Below, in pieces: positions 28,131 to 39,510 of a DNA stretch of 64,000 nt (its first letter is position 1; each line of letters opens with the position of its first letter). The DNA comes from Anastatus disparis. Its lineage: Eukaryota > Arthropoda > Insecta > Hymenoptera > Eupelmidae. A program made the position numbers and the translations under genes. Under the pieces are notes generated by a model that ran no database searches, was not told the origin of the DNA, and worked only from the letters and a program-made list of their open reading frames with translations. The DNA is taken from contig JAFFSR010000009.1 in the NCBI GenBank assembly GCA_017163975.1, positions 1,426,001-1,490,000 of the forward strand. Reading direction: 5' to 3'.

Positions 28131-29084
28131 TTTATTGTTACTTGTAAATAAGTATACAAAGGGACCCGCAAAAGAATAGGGAAGGAGAGCATCTTATTAT
28201 TAATATTGACTTTACTGTTCTTTTTCATTTACCAAACAAAAGATAAATTAGCTGTTTTAACCTGATTTTGTTAACGTTTAATTTTTATCAATTCTCTTAA
28301 ATACGCCTGAATAGTATTACATTATGCAACGAGGGGGTAAAATCAACCCGTAGAGCGGAGCAGAGATTAAGATCGATCAGCTGCTTGCTGAGCACTAACT
28401 ACTTGCTCCACAAAATCAAAGTTAATTCATAAAATTCGATTTTCTAAATAAAACATTACCAAATTATCTTATTCAACACACTGTATTCAAATAATACTAA
28501 TTTATATTAATACATAAATTTTTTTTTTATAATTGATCAATTTTGAAAAAATAAATAGTTAAAAATTTGTTTTTATAAAAATTTTATGAATTTTTAATAT
28601 ATCTTTGAAATTATAAATATAATTTAATAATTATTAAATATTATAAATAAAATATTTAATATTTTTAAATGAACAAATGATGTTAATTTTGAAAATTTGA
28701 GTCTTTTTTAAATTTTATTTTATATAATATATTTTATTCCCTCGTTAGTAAACGCACCACTTTCTTCCCTTCGCTTTTCCAGTGAATAAAGTGGCTATTC
28801 TTGTTAGGCTAAGAGTAATAGTACATTAAGCAGCTAATAAAAATAAATAAATTTTCTTCAAATTTACTCCGATGCGCGGATAATTTTACCATTGAAAAGG
28901 TTCTATTTTATTTTCAAATCAACAAATAAAAAAAGAAAAACAAATTTTTCAAGTATTTGTATTAAAATATCAAATACTCAAATTTATGAATCGTCTAAGG
29001 TAAAACTAAAAAACGAAAATCAGAAGAATTACGTTAATAAAGTTTCATTCAATATAGAAATAATTTGAATATTTATGTTGATAT

Positions 29085-29211
29085 AGTATATTACGCAACG
29101 AGTGCGTAAAATATGTGATTATCGCACGAGTCGGGTTTGTCGCCCGAGCGCAGCGAGGGCGACAAATAAGACGAGTGCGATGATCACTTTACGCATTAGT
29201 TGCGTATATTA
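29085..29211. repeat. near-perfect 127-bp palindrome
   Basis: Starts TATATTACGCAACGAGTGCG and ends CGCATTAGTTGCGTATATTA. The two halves are reverse complements with few mismatches and meet in GTCGCCCGAGCGCAGCGAGG, which is itself self-complementary. It abuts the left end of the 1.1-kb inverted-end element that follows. Confidence 0.85.
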
Positions 29212-29315
29212 TTTTTTCTAACAAGTGCGCAAAATTCTAAGAATGACAAACTTGCGTCTGTGATAGCATGTACAATCTTGTTCGAAGGCTATCAAGATCG
29301 TAAAAGGTAGTCGAG

Positions 29316-29405
29316 GTCGGGGCGCAGGACGGGGTCCAGGGGCGGAGCCCCGGTGGGGGTGCAGGGGGCGAAGCCCCTGCCGGGGGGGGGTTGCCCCCCC
29401 GCCTC
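29316..29405. repeat. GC-rich island of consecutive mini-hairpins
   Basis: About 90 bp of very GC-rich DNA in an otherwise about 20-25% GC setting. It contains self-complementary units in a row: GGGGCGGAGCCCC, GCAGGGGGCGAAGCCCCTGC and a G-run/C-run pair. No coding signal. Confidence 0.8.
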
Positions 29406-29505
29406 CAAAAAAATAAATAATATTACTAATATAAAAATAAAATTAATAAAACCATTAACGGCAGGCCAGAGTAGAACCTGATATTGACCGAGTAACAATT
29501 GACTT

Positions 29506-29806
29506 GTTTGTTATTTACTCAAGTATTAATTGGTGTATCTTCAAATTAAAAGTTGAGCGCAATAGATATTATTATTATGAACATCTATGCACAAGAAAAA
29601 AAAAATCTACCGATTTGTTTTTGAGAAAAGTAAGTAACGCCAAAGTGAAAGTTTATGTTTATAATATTTTTGCGTTACTTACTTTTCTCAAAAACAAAGC
29701 GATAGATTTTTTTCTTCTTGTGCATAAATATTTGTAATAATAATATCTATTGCGCTCAGCTTTTAATTTGCAGATTCACCGATCAATACTTGAGTAAATA
29801 ACAAAA
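29506..29806. repeat. 300-bp hairpin element
   Basis: The left arm (TTATTTACTCAAGTATTAAT, GCGCAATAGATATTATTATT, TTGTTTTTGAGAAAAGTAAG) is mirrored on the right up to ACTTGAGTAAATAA. The arms are about 135 bp each around a loop of about 30 bp. It is nested in the 1.1-kb element. Confidence 0.85.
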
Positions 29807-30104
29807 ATCTCAGTTAGACAAGGGCAGCGAATCCGGTCTGCCCTTAAATTAAAATTCCATGAAAATATATTATTAAAATAATAATTGAGAATTCCTCCCC
29901 CTCTTTAAAACAATAAATAAGAAATTATTTAAATGATTAACTCTAAGATTAATTAATAAGAGAGTTCATGTATCGCGAAAAAAATTGTACATAGCACTTT
30001 AAAAGAGCACCACAAGAGCTTTCAAATGAGATGTATAAATGTCTGTTATGATGTATAGTTCATGGAATATAACACTTTAAAAATAAAAAATATTTTTTTT
30101 AGAT

Positions 30105-30224
30105 GAAATCATTTTACGCACGCTCAAATCATTTTACGCACGCTCAAATCATTTTACGCACGCTGTATTCATTTTACGCACGCTGAAATCATTTTACGCA
30201 CGCTCGATTCATTTTACGCACGCT
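30105..30224. repeat. tandem array, 6 x 20 bp
   Basis: Six consecutive 20-bp units of the form AAATCATTTTACGCACGCTC. The 14-base core ATTTTACGCACGCT is identical in all six and only about 4-6 bases between cores vary. There are no spacers of CRISPR kind. TTACGCA also occurs in the palindrome at 29085-29211. Confidence 0.95.
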
Positions 30225-30557
30225 AAACAAATGCGTCTCATAATTTGATATTTTATGTACGCAAACGAGTACATGAAATCGAATTTTGCGCACGCCGTTA
30301 GAAAAAATAAATTTTGTTTTAGTTATTGATTTCAGAAAAATTGGAGTTTTTATTTATTAAAATTCTATGAATTTTTAACGCATATTTTATCATTATTATT
30401 TGAAATTTAAAAAAAAAATATTGAATAATTCATTAAATTTCATAATTTTTAACTTAAATTTTAAATTTTGTAACGCAAAAATAATGTCGATTACTCACGA
30501 GGGAATCAACGTTGTTATTACCTTGTTGCATAATATACTATTATTTTTATCTCAAAA

Positions 30558-31411
30558 CCCATATGGAAATAATTTATGTGAAAAACTGTAAATAATAGTA
30601 AATAATTGTAAATAACTGTTAAAAAATGTAGGAATTGAGACATAAATAATAGTTATTTACAGTTATTTACTATTATTTATTATTAATTACTATTATTTAC
30701 AGTTATTTACAGTTTTTAATTGTTATTAACTGTTATTTACAGTTATTTACAAATATTTACAATTATTTACAGTTTTTTATAATTATTTACAATTATTCAT
30801 AATTATTTACAGTTATTCATAATTATTTACAGTTATTTACATTTTCAAAAATTTTTGAATTAGTGGATAATTTAATGTTATTAATAATTATTTACAATTA
30901 TTTATAGTTATTTACAGTTATTTACAGTTTTTTACAGTTATTTACAGTTATTTATAATTATTTACAACTATTTACAATTTTCCATAGTTTTTTACAATTA
31001 TTTACAGTTATTCACATTTTTTAAAATTTTCGCCTATATATAAAATTATTGAATAAATTCGTGATAATTTTCGAAAATGTAAATAACTGCAAATAATTGT
31101 AAAAAACTATAAATAATCGTAAATAACTGTAAATAATTGTGATAAAAGTGAATAAATGTAAATAACTGTAAATAAATATAAATAACTGGTAAATAAGTGT
31201 AAATAACAGTTAATAAGTGTAAATAACAGTTAATAACTGTAAATAAGTGCAAATAACAGTAAATAATTGTAAATAACTGTTATTTATGTCTCAATTCCCA
31301 CATTTTTTAACATTTTTCTACAGTTATTTACAGTTATTTACATTTATTTACATTTATTTACAGTTATTAACAGTTATTTACAATTATATCCAAAAATTTT
31401 TTCCATATGGG
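30558..31411. repeat. 850-bp giant palindrome of TTTACAGTTA-like units
   Basis: The left edge CCCATATGGAA and right edge TTCCATATGGG are mirrored, as are TGTAGGAATTGAGACATAAA (left) and TTTATGTCTCAATTCCCACA (right). Between them are dozens of degenerate 10-11 bp ACAGTTATTT/TTACAATTAT units. On the top strand they read as TTTAC in the left half and as GTAAA in the right half of the core, with the switch near 31030-31060. The flanks inside each edge show the opposite orientation. Confidence 0.85.
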
Positions 31412-31494
31412 AAGTAATAACGATTGTATTAACTCGGAAGTTGGTCTAAAAGTTAAACATTTCTTTATTTTCTTATGTTTAAAATTTTCTGTAA

Positions 31495-31665
31495 AAATTC
31501 TAGAAAAAAATTTGGAAACGTTGAAGATCAACGCTCAAGATAAAGATTCCAAAACGATTAAATCTAAACTGTAAAAAAAGCTAAATCAACATCAGTTCAA
31601 CTTTTACAAACTTCGATTTCAATGTTAATCAACATTGATTTTAAATGTTTTGATTTTTATTAGGA
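31495..31665. repeat. fragment related to the 48.5-49.5 kb inverted ends
   Basis: Shares AGCTAAATCAACAT, TTTCAATG and CAACATTGATTTTAAA words, in the same order, with the right terminal repeat at 49268-49518. No partner arm is evident here, so it is likely a solo or decayed copy. Confidence 0.45.
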
Positions 31666-32741
31666 TTTTAATATATTAAAAGATATAACAAAATTTTTTC
31701 TTATTTCAAAAATTCTGACTGATCGAAATATAGTAAAAATCGTTAAATTAGTAATATTTTTTGTCCAAAAATATAAGTGTGTTCTAAAAAAATGTTAAAA
31801 AATCCTGAATATTTTAGCATTTTTAAGCAATATATTAATAATTGTTTACCTGGCCAAATCGTGAAACAAGGTTGCAATCATAACGAAAATTAATGTTTCA
31901 AAAAATATTAAAAATTTGTTAAATAGTGTGGAATATTATATTTAAGAATCATAAAACAAATAGACCGAAAAATAGCTAAAATTTTGAATTAACGATGTCA
32001 GTTATTTTATGGTCTATTTAATTGCAAATATATAATAAAATGCCTCCAGAATTTTTTCATGAGATGAGAAATTAAAAGCATTCCTTATAAATTCCATACA
32101 TGTCCCACTTTTTGTCACTATAATGATCACAATTAACCCATCCTCAGATATAATCTTTAACTCCTTTTACGTCTTACATAATCACCTATTATAAAATAAA
32201 GTATATTTTTTATTTATTATATTCCAATAAAAAAATATTTTTATTTAAAAATATAATTATGGATATAAGCTTTTTAATAAAAACATTAATGTTTTCCGTA
32301 TAATGTAATTTAATGAAATTAAATGGCAAAATCAACTACTGAAAATGGCATCGTCATTGAAATTCTATAAATTTTTTATTAATAAATAGTATCATAATCA
32401 GAGAGATGTTAAAAGGTCACGATATAATATGATCTTATCTAACTAATTCAACTGAATAAACAGTTTATGATCATTAGATGCATATATGTTTTTGAAATAT
32501 TGCAGTAATCTCGATGAACAAAAAGTGTATAAAAATAAAAAAAATAATTTATTCCATCGTGCAATAAAAAAAATAATTTAACAGATATATCTGAAAAATA
32601 ATATGCAATTTTTCAAAATTTCATTTATTCAGCTGACACGCGCTCTTTAACTATACGGTATTTATTTATCCAAATAATTTCTTGCAAATGTATATTTTCT
32701 TCACACGAATTTAGGCAAAGCATCATTTTTTCCATTTACAG
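31666..32741. other. intergenic AT-rich DNA, nothing recognised
   Basis: No open frame, RNA or repeat structure that I can support. Confidence 0.5.
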
Positions 32742-32938
32742 CTGAGTATGAATCCGGAATGCTGTTCAAATTTTTGTCGGGCCCTTGATGAAAAAAAAAT
32801 AAGAAACTATGAAAAAAAAAACCGCAGGTGTAGAGCTTTACAAAGAATAAATGTTGAGCTCGAGCTCCACTGTACAGATGCAAGAAATGGAGAAACTATA
32901 ACCCGAGAACAGATAAAGATCGTTGAAAAATTTTTCAG
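32742..32938 (+). CDS. possible orphan exon, Cys/Lys/Arg-rich, unknown
   Basis: Not recognised. An open frame with ATG at 32748 is flanked by a good acceptor (TTTTTTCCATTTACAG) and a donor-like CAG|GTAGAA. The peptide has an ECCSNFC cluster near its start, two further cysteines (RRCRA and LHCTD), and a charged EQIKIVEKFF end. Its composition is less AT-driven than surrounding chance frames. A downstream TTGCAG acceptor at 33024 would close the frame after two codons. No homologue comes to mind and it could be a chance frame. A 113-codon frame on the other strand overlaps it. Confidence 0.22.
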
Positions 32939-33914
32939 GTAGAAAACTTTGAGGAGCTCTCTCTCTCTTCTTCCAAGTGAGAGTGCACCATCAGAATTAT
33001 CGAGAAGGGAATTTTGTGTTGCAGGACTTTCTGAAAATCTTGCATCTTGTGCTATTATAAAAGGTATGCCTTGAACAGTTGTATATGCACCATACAGACC
33101 CTTTTGCTTTCTTTCTTTGATTCTGTTATTGTATAGCTTTATATTCATCTTCTACTTACTATTTCTCTGATGTATCTTTTTTTTTATTTACAAGATAAAA
33201 ATTTTTTTTGTTACGTCAATTCGTTTTCTTTTTTATATTATCTTTCGAGAAACTAACTTTGCAAGTAAATAATTCTAAAAATTTCACGTATATAGCACGC
33301 AATTAACTTTCAAAGACAGAAAGATATGGTAACTTATAAGCGCTAATGCATTAGCATTTTTCATGGTACGCGAACTTTTATCTACGTATACCTGCACATT
33401 TGGTCATTATATTATCGCGTTCATTATAAGACAATTATGCACTTTAGGATAATCGCTTTCAATGTATTTAGTTTCGGAACTTTTATTTCCTTATTTCTTG
33501 ATTTTATGTATAAAAATAAGAATAGATATTATAATCATAGAAAGAATAATCAAAACGTCGAATAATTATATACATTGACGCTCATGACTGTTCATAGATA
33601 TTACGCAAATCATTCAATTGTTGAAATCTGAAAATAAAATATTTAGTATTTGAACTGTCATATAACATGAATATTTGTTTTAGACGTCGTTTAGTTTGAT
33701 TGTAGATATTTAAGTAATTTCTTTAAATTCATATCGATAATTAAGTTTTATCTATAAATTGACAACATTTAGAAATAACGGAGTTAAAGTTCAGAAAAAA
33801 CAGAGATAATCAATGACCATTTTCTAACAATTTTATGTAAAAAAAATTTTTTTAATGTTTCATGTTCATCATTTCAAAAACGTATTTGAAATAAGTTTGT
33901 CTTTATCATGAAAT

Positions 33915-34118
33915 GTTTTTTTCTTCTTCTTTAACATCGCTATATTTATGCTATTTTGTAATGCCAATCAGCGACGAAGCTTGTAAGTGTGTTTGTGAAC
34001 AAAGCACATGTAACGTACAGTGGTGCTTGTATCAATCGGCTGCCGAGAGCGGGATTCGAACTCGGAACCTCGAGATTATGAATCCAACGCTCTACCGACT
34101 GAGCCACTCACCGGCTCT
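33915..34118 (-). repeat. tRNA-derived SINE, long form (copy 2)
   Basis: The minus strand starts with a tRNA-like head: AGTGGCTCAGTCGGTAGAGC as A box and D arm, loop TTCATAA with CAT in the anticodon place, and GAGTTCGAATCCCGC as B box. Then comes the 60-bp module with TTTGTTCACAAACACACTTA and a tail AGCATAAATATAGCGATGTT. T- and anticodon stems are mispaired, so I read it as a SINE and not a tRNA-Met gene. Confidence 0.8.
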
Positions 34119-35353
34119 ATCATGAAATGTATCATGAACATTATTTTTCAATAAATCATATTTATTATACAAAAAATCTCAAAATCATTTAACTTTGAAT
34201 ATGACATATCTATCTTAGTTGAAACAGAAGGATTAAATACAACAAAAATAAATAAAATAAATTATCTAGAAAAAGAAAAATTATAGTATCCTAGAAATTG
34301 TTTAATAAACAATTTTTTTTATAATAGTTGATTTTTCATTAAAATTCATAAACATTAAATAAGAAGTCATGAAATAAAAATAACAAAATTTTTTAATGTC
34401 ATTGTATTGTACTTTATTGTTATATCAGTTTTAAGGCTACTATGTGCAAAGATAGTACATTGCTGTGTGTATGTGTTCATTTAATGATTTCATGCATAAA
34501 TTTAGCTCTTTTTAGAATCCACTTATTTATTTATTTTTTTTATTAAATTCTTCATTTGACTAGTTTTACTCTTGAGTATGATCTGTAGGATGTTAATTCT
34601 ATTATCCATAGTAAATAGCTCATTTTGCTTCAAAATATTAAGTACGCTTCGCAAAGCTCTGTCGAAAATATTACTTAATTGTGTAATCAATGTGCGCCTA
34701 TTCAGACATTTATCGCAAAATTTGAGGCAAATGCCGTTTTCATAGCAAATACACAAGTACACAAACATAGGCCTTTGTCGTTAACAATCATACTTTCATC
34801 TCTCGATTCTCATTCGTCGTTCAAGCACACAGATTTACAAACAACGCGCGTTTTCCTTTCATAATTTTATATTTTTTTATATGCGTATATGTATAGATAT
34901 TTACATAGGTAGCGTACGATTTAACAATGGATTCAACATTTCTTTATACAGCATTCATTGTCCCTTGGTAGCGATAATCGTAGTGGTTTAAAAATATCAC
35001 ATCAATCGGTACAAGTCAAAAACTACTAATACCTTATAAAAATCATACATTTTGTAACAAAATTAAAAATCGTACTGCAGCGTAGCTTTTGGTATAGTGC
35101 AATTCGTCAAAATTTTCAAAAATAATAGCATTTTTTCTTATATAATTTATATATATATATATTTATATATTGATCGAGAGAAGCGGAATGAAATCACAAA
35201 TTTCAAGTTGAGAAGTAAAATACTTATCGATGTATTAATCTCGATCTAGTGAACTTCTTTCCATTTTAAGTAATTAAATTATTCGACCTTGAGCTATCGA
35301 TCTCAACGAATAAAGTGAGAAAAATAACTCTATAAGAGGTCGATATCCGATGG

Positions 35354-38300
35354 TCATCTTCGGTGTTCAAAGGCGTAAGCTGTAATGGTGTTGTCTACGG
35401 AGCCAGCAGCTAAGACTACTCGATGTGGATGAAAATTAAGACAACTGACTGGACCAATTCTCGTACTCATAAATCCTTCATGGAACTTTATTGTATTGAG
35501 ATGCAATCCCGAAATATTAAAAAGGCTGATGCACTGATTATTAGAACTGTTGAAACAAATTTAATTAATATTTTATAAATTATTTTCTTAATAAATAAAA
35601 CAAAAATTTGCTTTAATTACCATGCAAAAATATCTGCCGATTCATGCATTACAAAAGCAGTTATCCCTTGAGCCGTTTGGATTGTATTAACAGATGAATT
35701 TTTCCTGATATCGAAAAATCTTATATCGCCAGACGAAGAACCCGTAATCAGACTATTCGAAAAATTTGTTGATTTTCTCAAGTATGCTCCTAATACCCAT
35801 GCATTATGTTCTCTATACGTCATAACTCTCGCTTCTGAAGATTGTAATCTTCTATCAAAGATGCGAACAGAACCATCTCCGCATCCAAGTACCATTAAAT
35901 TACCTTAAATTTAAAAAAAAAACTTTGTTTTTGATACAGTTTGAAAAAATTTGTTGTCATTTAAATTATTTTATATTAAAAACTGAATAAAAAATTAAAA
36001 GATATACGTCAAAGAAATATAACGTACCAACACCATCCGTATCTAAGCAGGTAACACAACAATCAGAACCTGTTGGAATATCCTGCACTTTTAATTCCGT
36101 TTCAGCATCCCAAAGTCTTACGCTTTTTACATCACCAGTTACTGCCAAAGTCGTAGAACATTGTTCCCAACTGGCCACAAGACCTGCAGTGCCTACAAAA
36201 GATGTTTTTTTTTTAATTTTTCAACAAATTTTTTTATTAAAAAAGCAACGTTTTGATTTTTCTACCTGCTGAACCTTTAATTACTGGCTGAATATCAGCC
36301 AGTGCTTGCCACGCAGTTAAAAGTGTTGGTTCTCGCCCTAACATATTATAATAATTTTTCCAGACCCTAATAGAACCATCATCTGACCCTACCATTAGTA
36401 ATGCTACATCATGAGAATTAATAAATTTCAAAGTCGTTATACGTGATGGTCGGTTTCCTCGACTGGCGTGATAGGTCAGTTTTGTTCCACTATGCCAATC
36501 CCAGATACTGAAAATAATTTATCCTTGGGTAAATGATACTTCTAAATCAGTTTAGATTTTTTTGTCACATTTTGTGGCTCAAACACTAAAACCATGCTTC
36601 TTTCATTTATAATTCATATTATCGGGTGGAAAAAAGGTCACCACTCAGCTAAGCGCTTAATGTTATAACTCAACTTTACCCACGAAAAGGCTCTAAGTCA
36701 ACTGAGCACACAAAAAGGTTCCCATTGGGTTTTCGTGCATTAAAAAGTTACAGCACAGCTGATTATTTTTTCCCTTGATGTTCCAGATGGAAACCGCTGT
36801 TGAGACATAAGAGTTTATCTCCTATATCCAAGCACACATAAATATTATAATTATTATAATATTTATTATATTATTAGTGGTTCTCATCTGAAACATCAAG
36901 GAAAAAAATAAGCAGTTAAGTTGTAACCTTTTAATGCGCAAAACTGATTTGGAATCTTTTTGTGGCCAAATCTGAATTATAAACTTTTCGTGCGCTAAGT
37001 TGACTTAGATCTTTTATGTGGGCATAGCATGGTTGTAACCTTTTTAAGCGTTTGACTGAGTTTTGGCCTTTTTCCTCCCACCTGATGATATAAATATGAA
37101 AACATAAGAAATTGACAAAATTAAATTCTTATGTTATTGTTTAAAACAGCGCAATATGTAATATTTTTCAATGGTTTCATTTAATGAAAATTTTCTTGAA
37201 ATTATATTTTGAGAAGTTAAAAACGAATATTGTACAAATAATTATTTAATAAAAAAATCAATTTACCCAAAATAATCTTTACACGCTACTGCTAAATGAA
37301 AATCAAAAGGATGAAAAAGTAAAACTTCCGGTGCTTGAGGGCAGCGTGCATGAAATATTTGGGATTCTATCCGTCCGTTAACTGCTCTAAGCTGCTCATT
37401 TTTGACGTCCTTTCTTTGTCTTTTATTTCGTAAATATCTATATAAATTTATAAAGATTATCGATTATTTCAATTATGAATTAATTTAAAGAATAAAAGTT
37501 CATTTATAATATATTATTACGCACCGCCACTCGCGTTCATAATGCGCACGACTTTCAACGTCATTCGTAGATTCAGCTTCTGCATCAAAACTAACAGGTT
37601 GAGCAAATTGAGCACAACTCCATTCTACAAATTGTGATGTCGTTAATGGATTTTTAATGCCAGGTACTTCATCAGATTCTTCCGATATCTATAGAAAATA
37701 TTAAGAAAAGAACTCGGACTTAAAATTGTCAAACCTACAAAAATAAAATTAAAGAGAATATTTACAAACCGTATTTGGTATGGGTTTTCTTGTTCTACTT
37801 TGATGTGTTGGTAGTCTTGATGAACGCAAAAGATCAGTCGCAGAATTAACGGTGGGTGGTGATTCTCCTTTACTATTACTACAAAATCAATTTAATAATT
37901 ACTGTAAAATAAAGACTTATCTTTATTAACAAATAAACATAAACATTTTTATACCTTAAATAATTAGTTCTATTAGATGGAGATGGTGGTAGCGATAAAG
38001 AAGATGACATTTTTTCATTTATTTCCTTTGCAATCGAAGATTCTTTCACCTAAGAATTGATATTTTTATTTGACTTAAACTTTTAAGATAAAAATGAAAA
38101 ATATTTTTCTTACTTGACTTCGTATATGATTTGTAACTTTTTGTGACATTATTGCAACACCAGGATGTGGATCATTATCAAGGCCACATAATCCAAGCCA
38201 AAGTTTCATACATACGCTTCCATAAGAAAGACTAGGTAAATTTCCAAGGGAAATTTGAGAGAAACTGTGTCCTATGAAAATAATTATTTAATAGTAAGAG

Positions 38301-39444
38301 AAAAGAATATAATGCAAAGTTAAAAATATTTAGACGCTCTACAGCGCTTTGAGCAAGTGTGTATTACATATACAACATTAAATTCAGCTTGACATAAAGC
38401 TGAAAGCGTATAATGTTTGAGGTGATAAAATTCTGTGTTCTAATTAGAATTATAATTTGACATGCGTACATTTAATTACATTTAGTAAATTTACCCAGCG
38501 ATTCGCAAGGTTTCCTGACAAACTCCCAATTATTTCCTGGCACGCAAAATGAAACAAAAGAAAACAATTATCCACAACCACTTTTATCATTGAACCTAAT
38601 AAAAAAATTCTCTAAATTTCCATACCTAAACTACTTATTGATGAGACTGAAGATACTCTTTTGATTTTGTCAGGACCAAATCCATCTGTTGTATCAGTAG
38701 AATAAGTGCTATTTGGAGATAACATTTTTAGTCTATCTTTTGAACTTATTCTTCTCATTCCACTGAAAGGGGAAAGAGTTTCAACCACTAGATCCCTTTT
38801 ACTGTTTTCTTCGGCAATAGCTAAAGTAACAAATGAATTTTCGAAATGCAGCACCATCCATTGAAGAGCTACCACTAATTCCTAAAGTTATATATTTTAA
38901 TTAATATTTATCAAATTAATAAAAGCAAATACTACAATATGAAATTGTTATTACTTTTCTGACTAGAGGACACATATCATAAGTCACAGTATTAATTAAC
39001 ATCATAGCAATGGCTTGATCAATATTATTAGCGTGTTCACTTCGTTTTGTTACACTATTGATAAAAGTTCCTAAAGCATAAACACTCGCAGCGCGAACCT
39101 AAAACCGAATTAAATTTAAAGTAAATAAAAAAAATTCAATTTACCAAACACAAATTTAATACCTCAGGCACAGGATCTTGCAAAAGAATATAAAGTTTTT
39201 CATGCGCTATATCACGCACACCGCACCACCTAGCTTTATCGTAATTATGCCATAATCTCGCAAGACACAAACATAACCATTGTCTTAGCAAAGGATTTGA
39301 ATCTCCAAGTTGTTCTAAACAAATTGAAACTAAACTACCTTGCAGAGCAGCCTCTTGACCAGCAGGATAATTGTTAACTATACAAGCAAGGACAAAAGCT
39401 GCCAACGTTCTGTACTCACTCTGAAGAAATTCAAATAAATTAAC

Positions 39445-39510
<66 letters not shown>

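Larger units (their letters stand above)
29209..30312. mobile_element. about 1.1-kb non-autonomous element with inverted ends
   Basis: The left end TTTTTTCTAACAAGTGCGCA followed by AAATTC is mirrored at 30281-30308 by GAATTTTGCGCACGCCGTTA followed by GAAAAAA, giving about 28-bp inverted ends. Inside are a GC-rich mini-hairpin island, a 300-bp hairpin and a six-copy 20-bp array. No transposase frame is visible, so it would need a helper. The unity of the element is inferred from the matching ends. Confidence 0.55.

Noticed and set aside
29316..29405. Bacterial contamination or lateral transfer
   Set aside because: Only 90 bp, composed of hairpins, with host-like AT DNA immediately on both sides and no coding content.
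29292..29498. 68-codon minus frame, Pro/Gly-rich
   Set aside because: It is a read-through of the GC-rich mini-hairpin island.
30105..30224. Array looking like CRISPR repeats
   Set aside because: The 20-bp units are directly adjacent with only a few variable bases between cores, there are no 30-bp spacers or cas genes, and the host is eukaryotic.
31046..31252. 68-codon frame on the minus strand
   Set aside because: It is a translation of the TTTACAGTTA satellite (repeating LFTVIYTYL-like peptide).
34042..34118. tRNA-Met gene on the minus strand
   Set aside because: CAT lies in the anticodon place, but the anticodon and T stems are mispaired and the head is followed by a body and tail shared with two other copies, so it is a SINE.
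34523..34768. 81-codon minus frame downstream of raptor
   Set aside because: Looks helical and lysine/isoleucine-rich but has no recognised family, no clear splice sites and lies in AT-rich DNA near the raptor 3' end.
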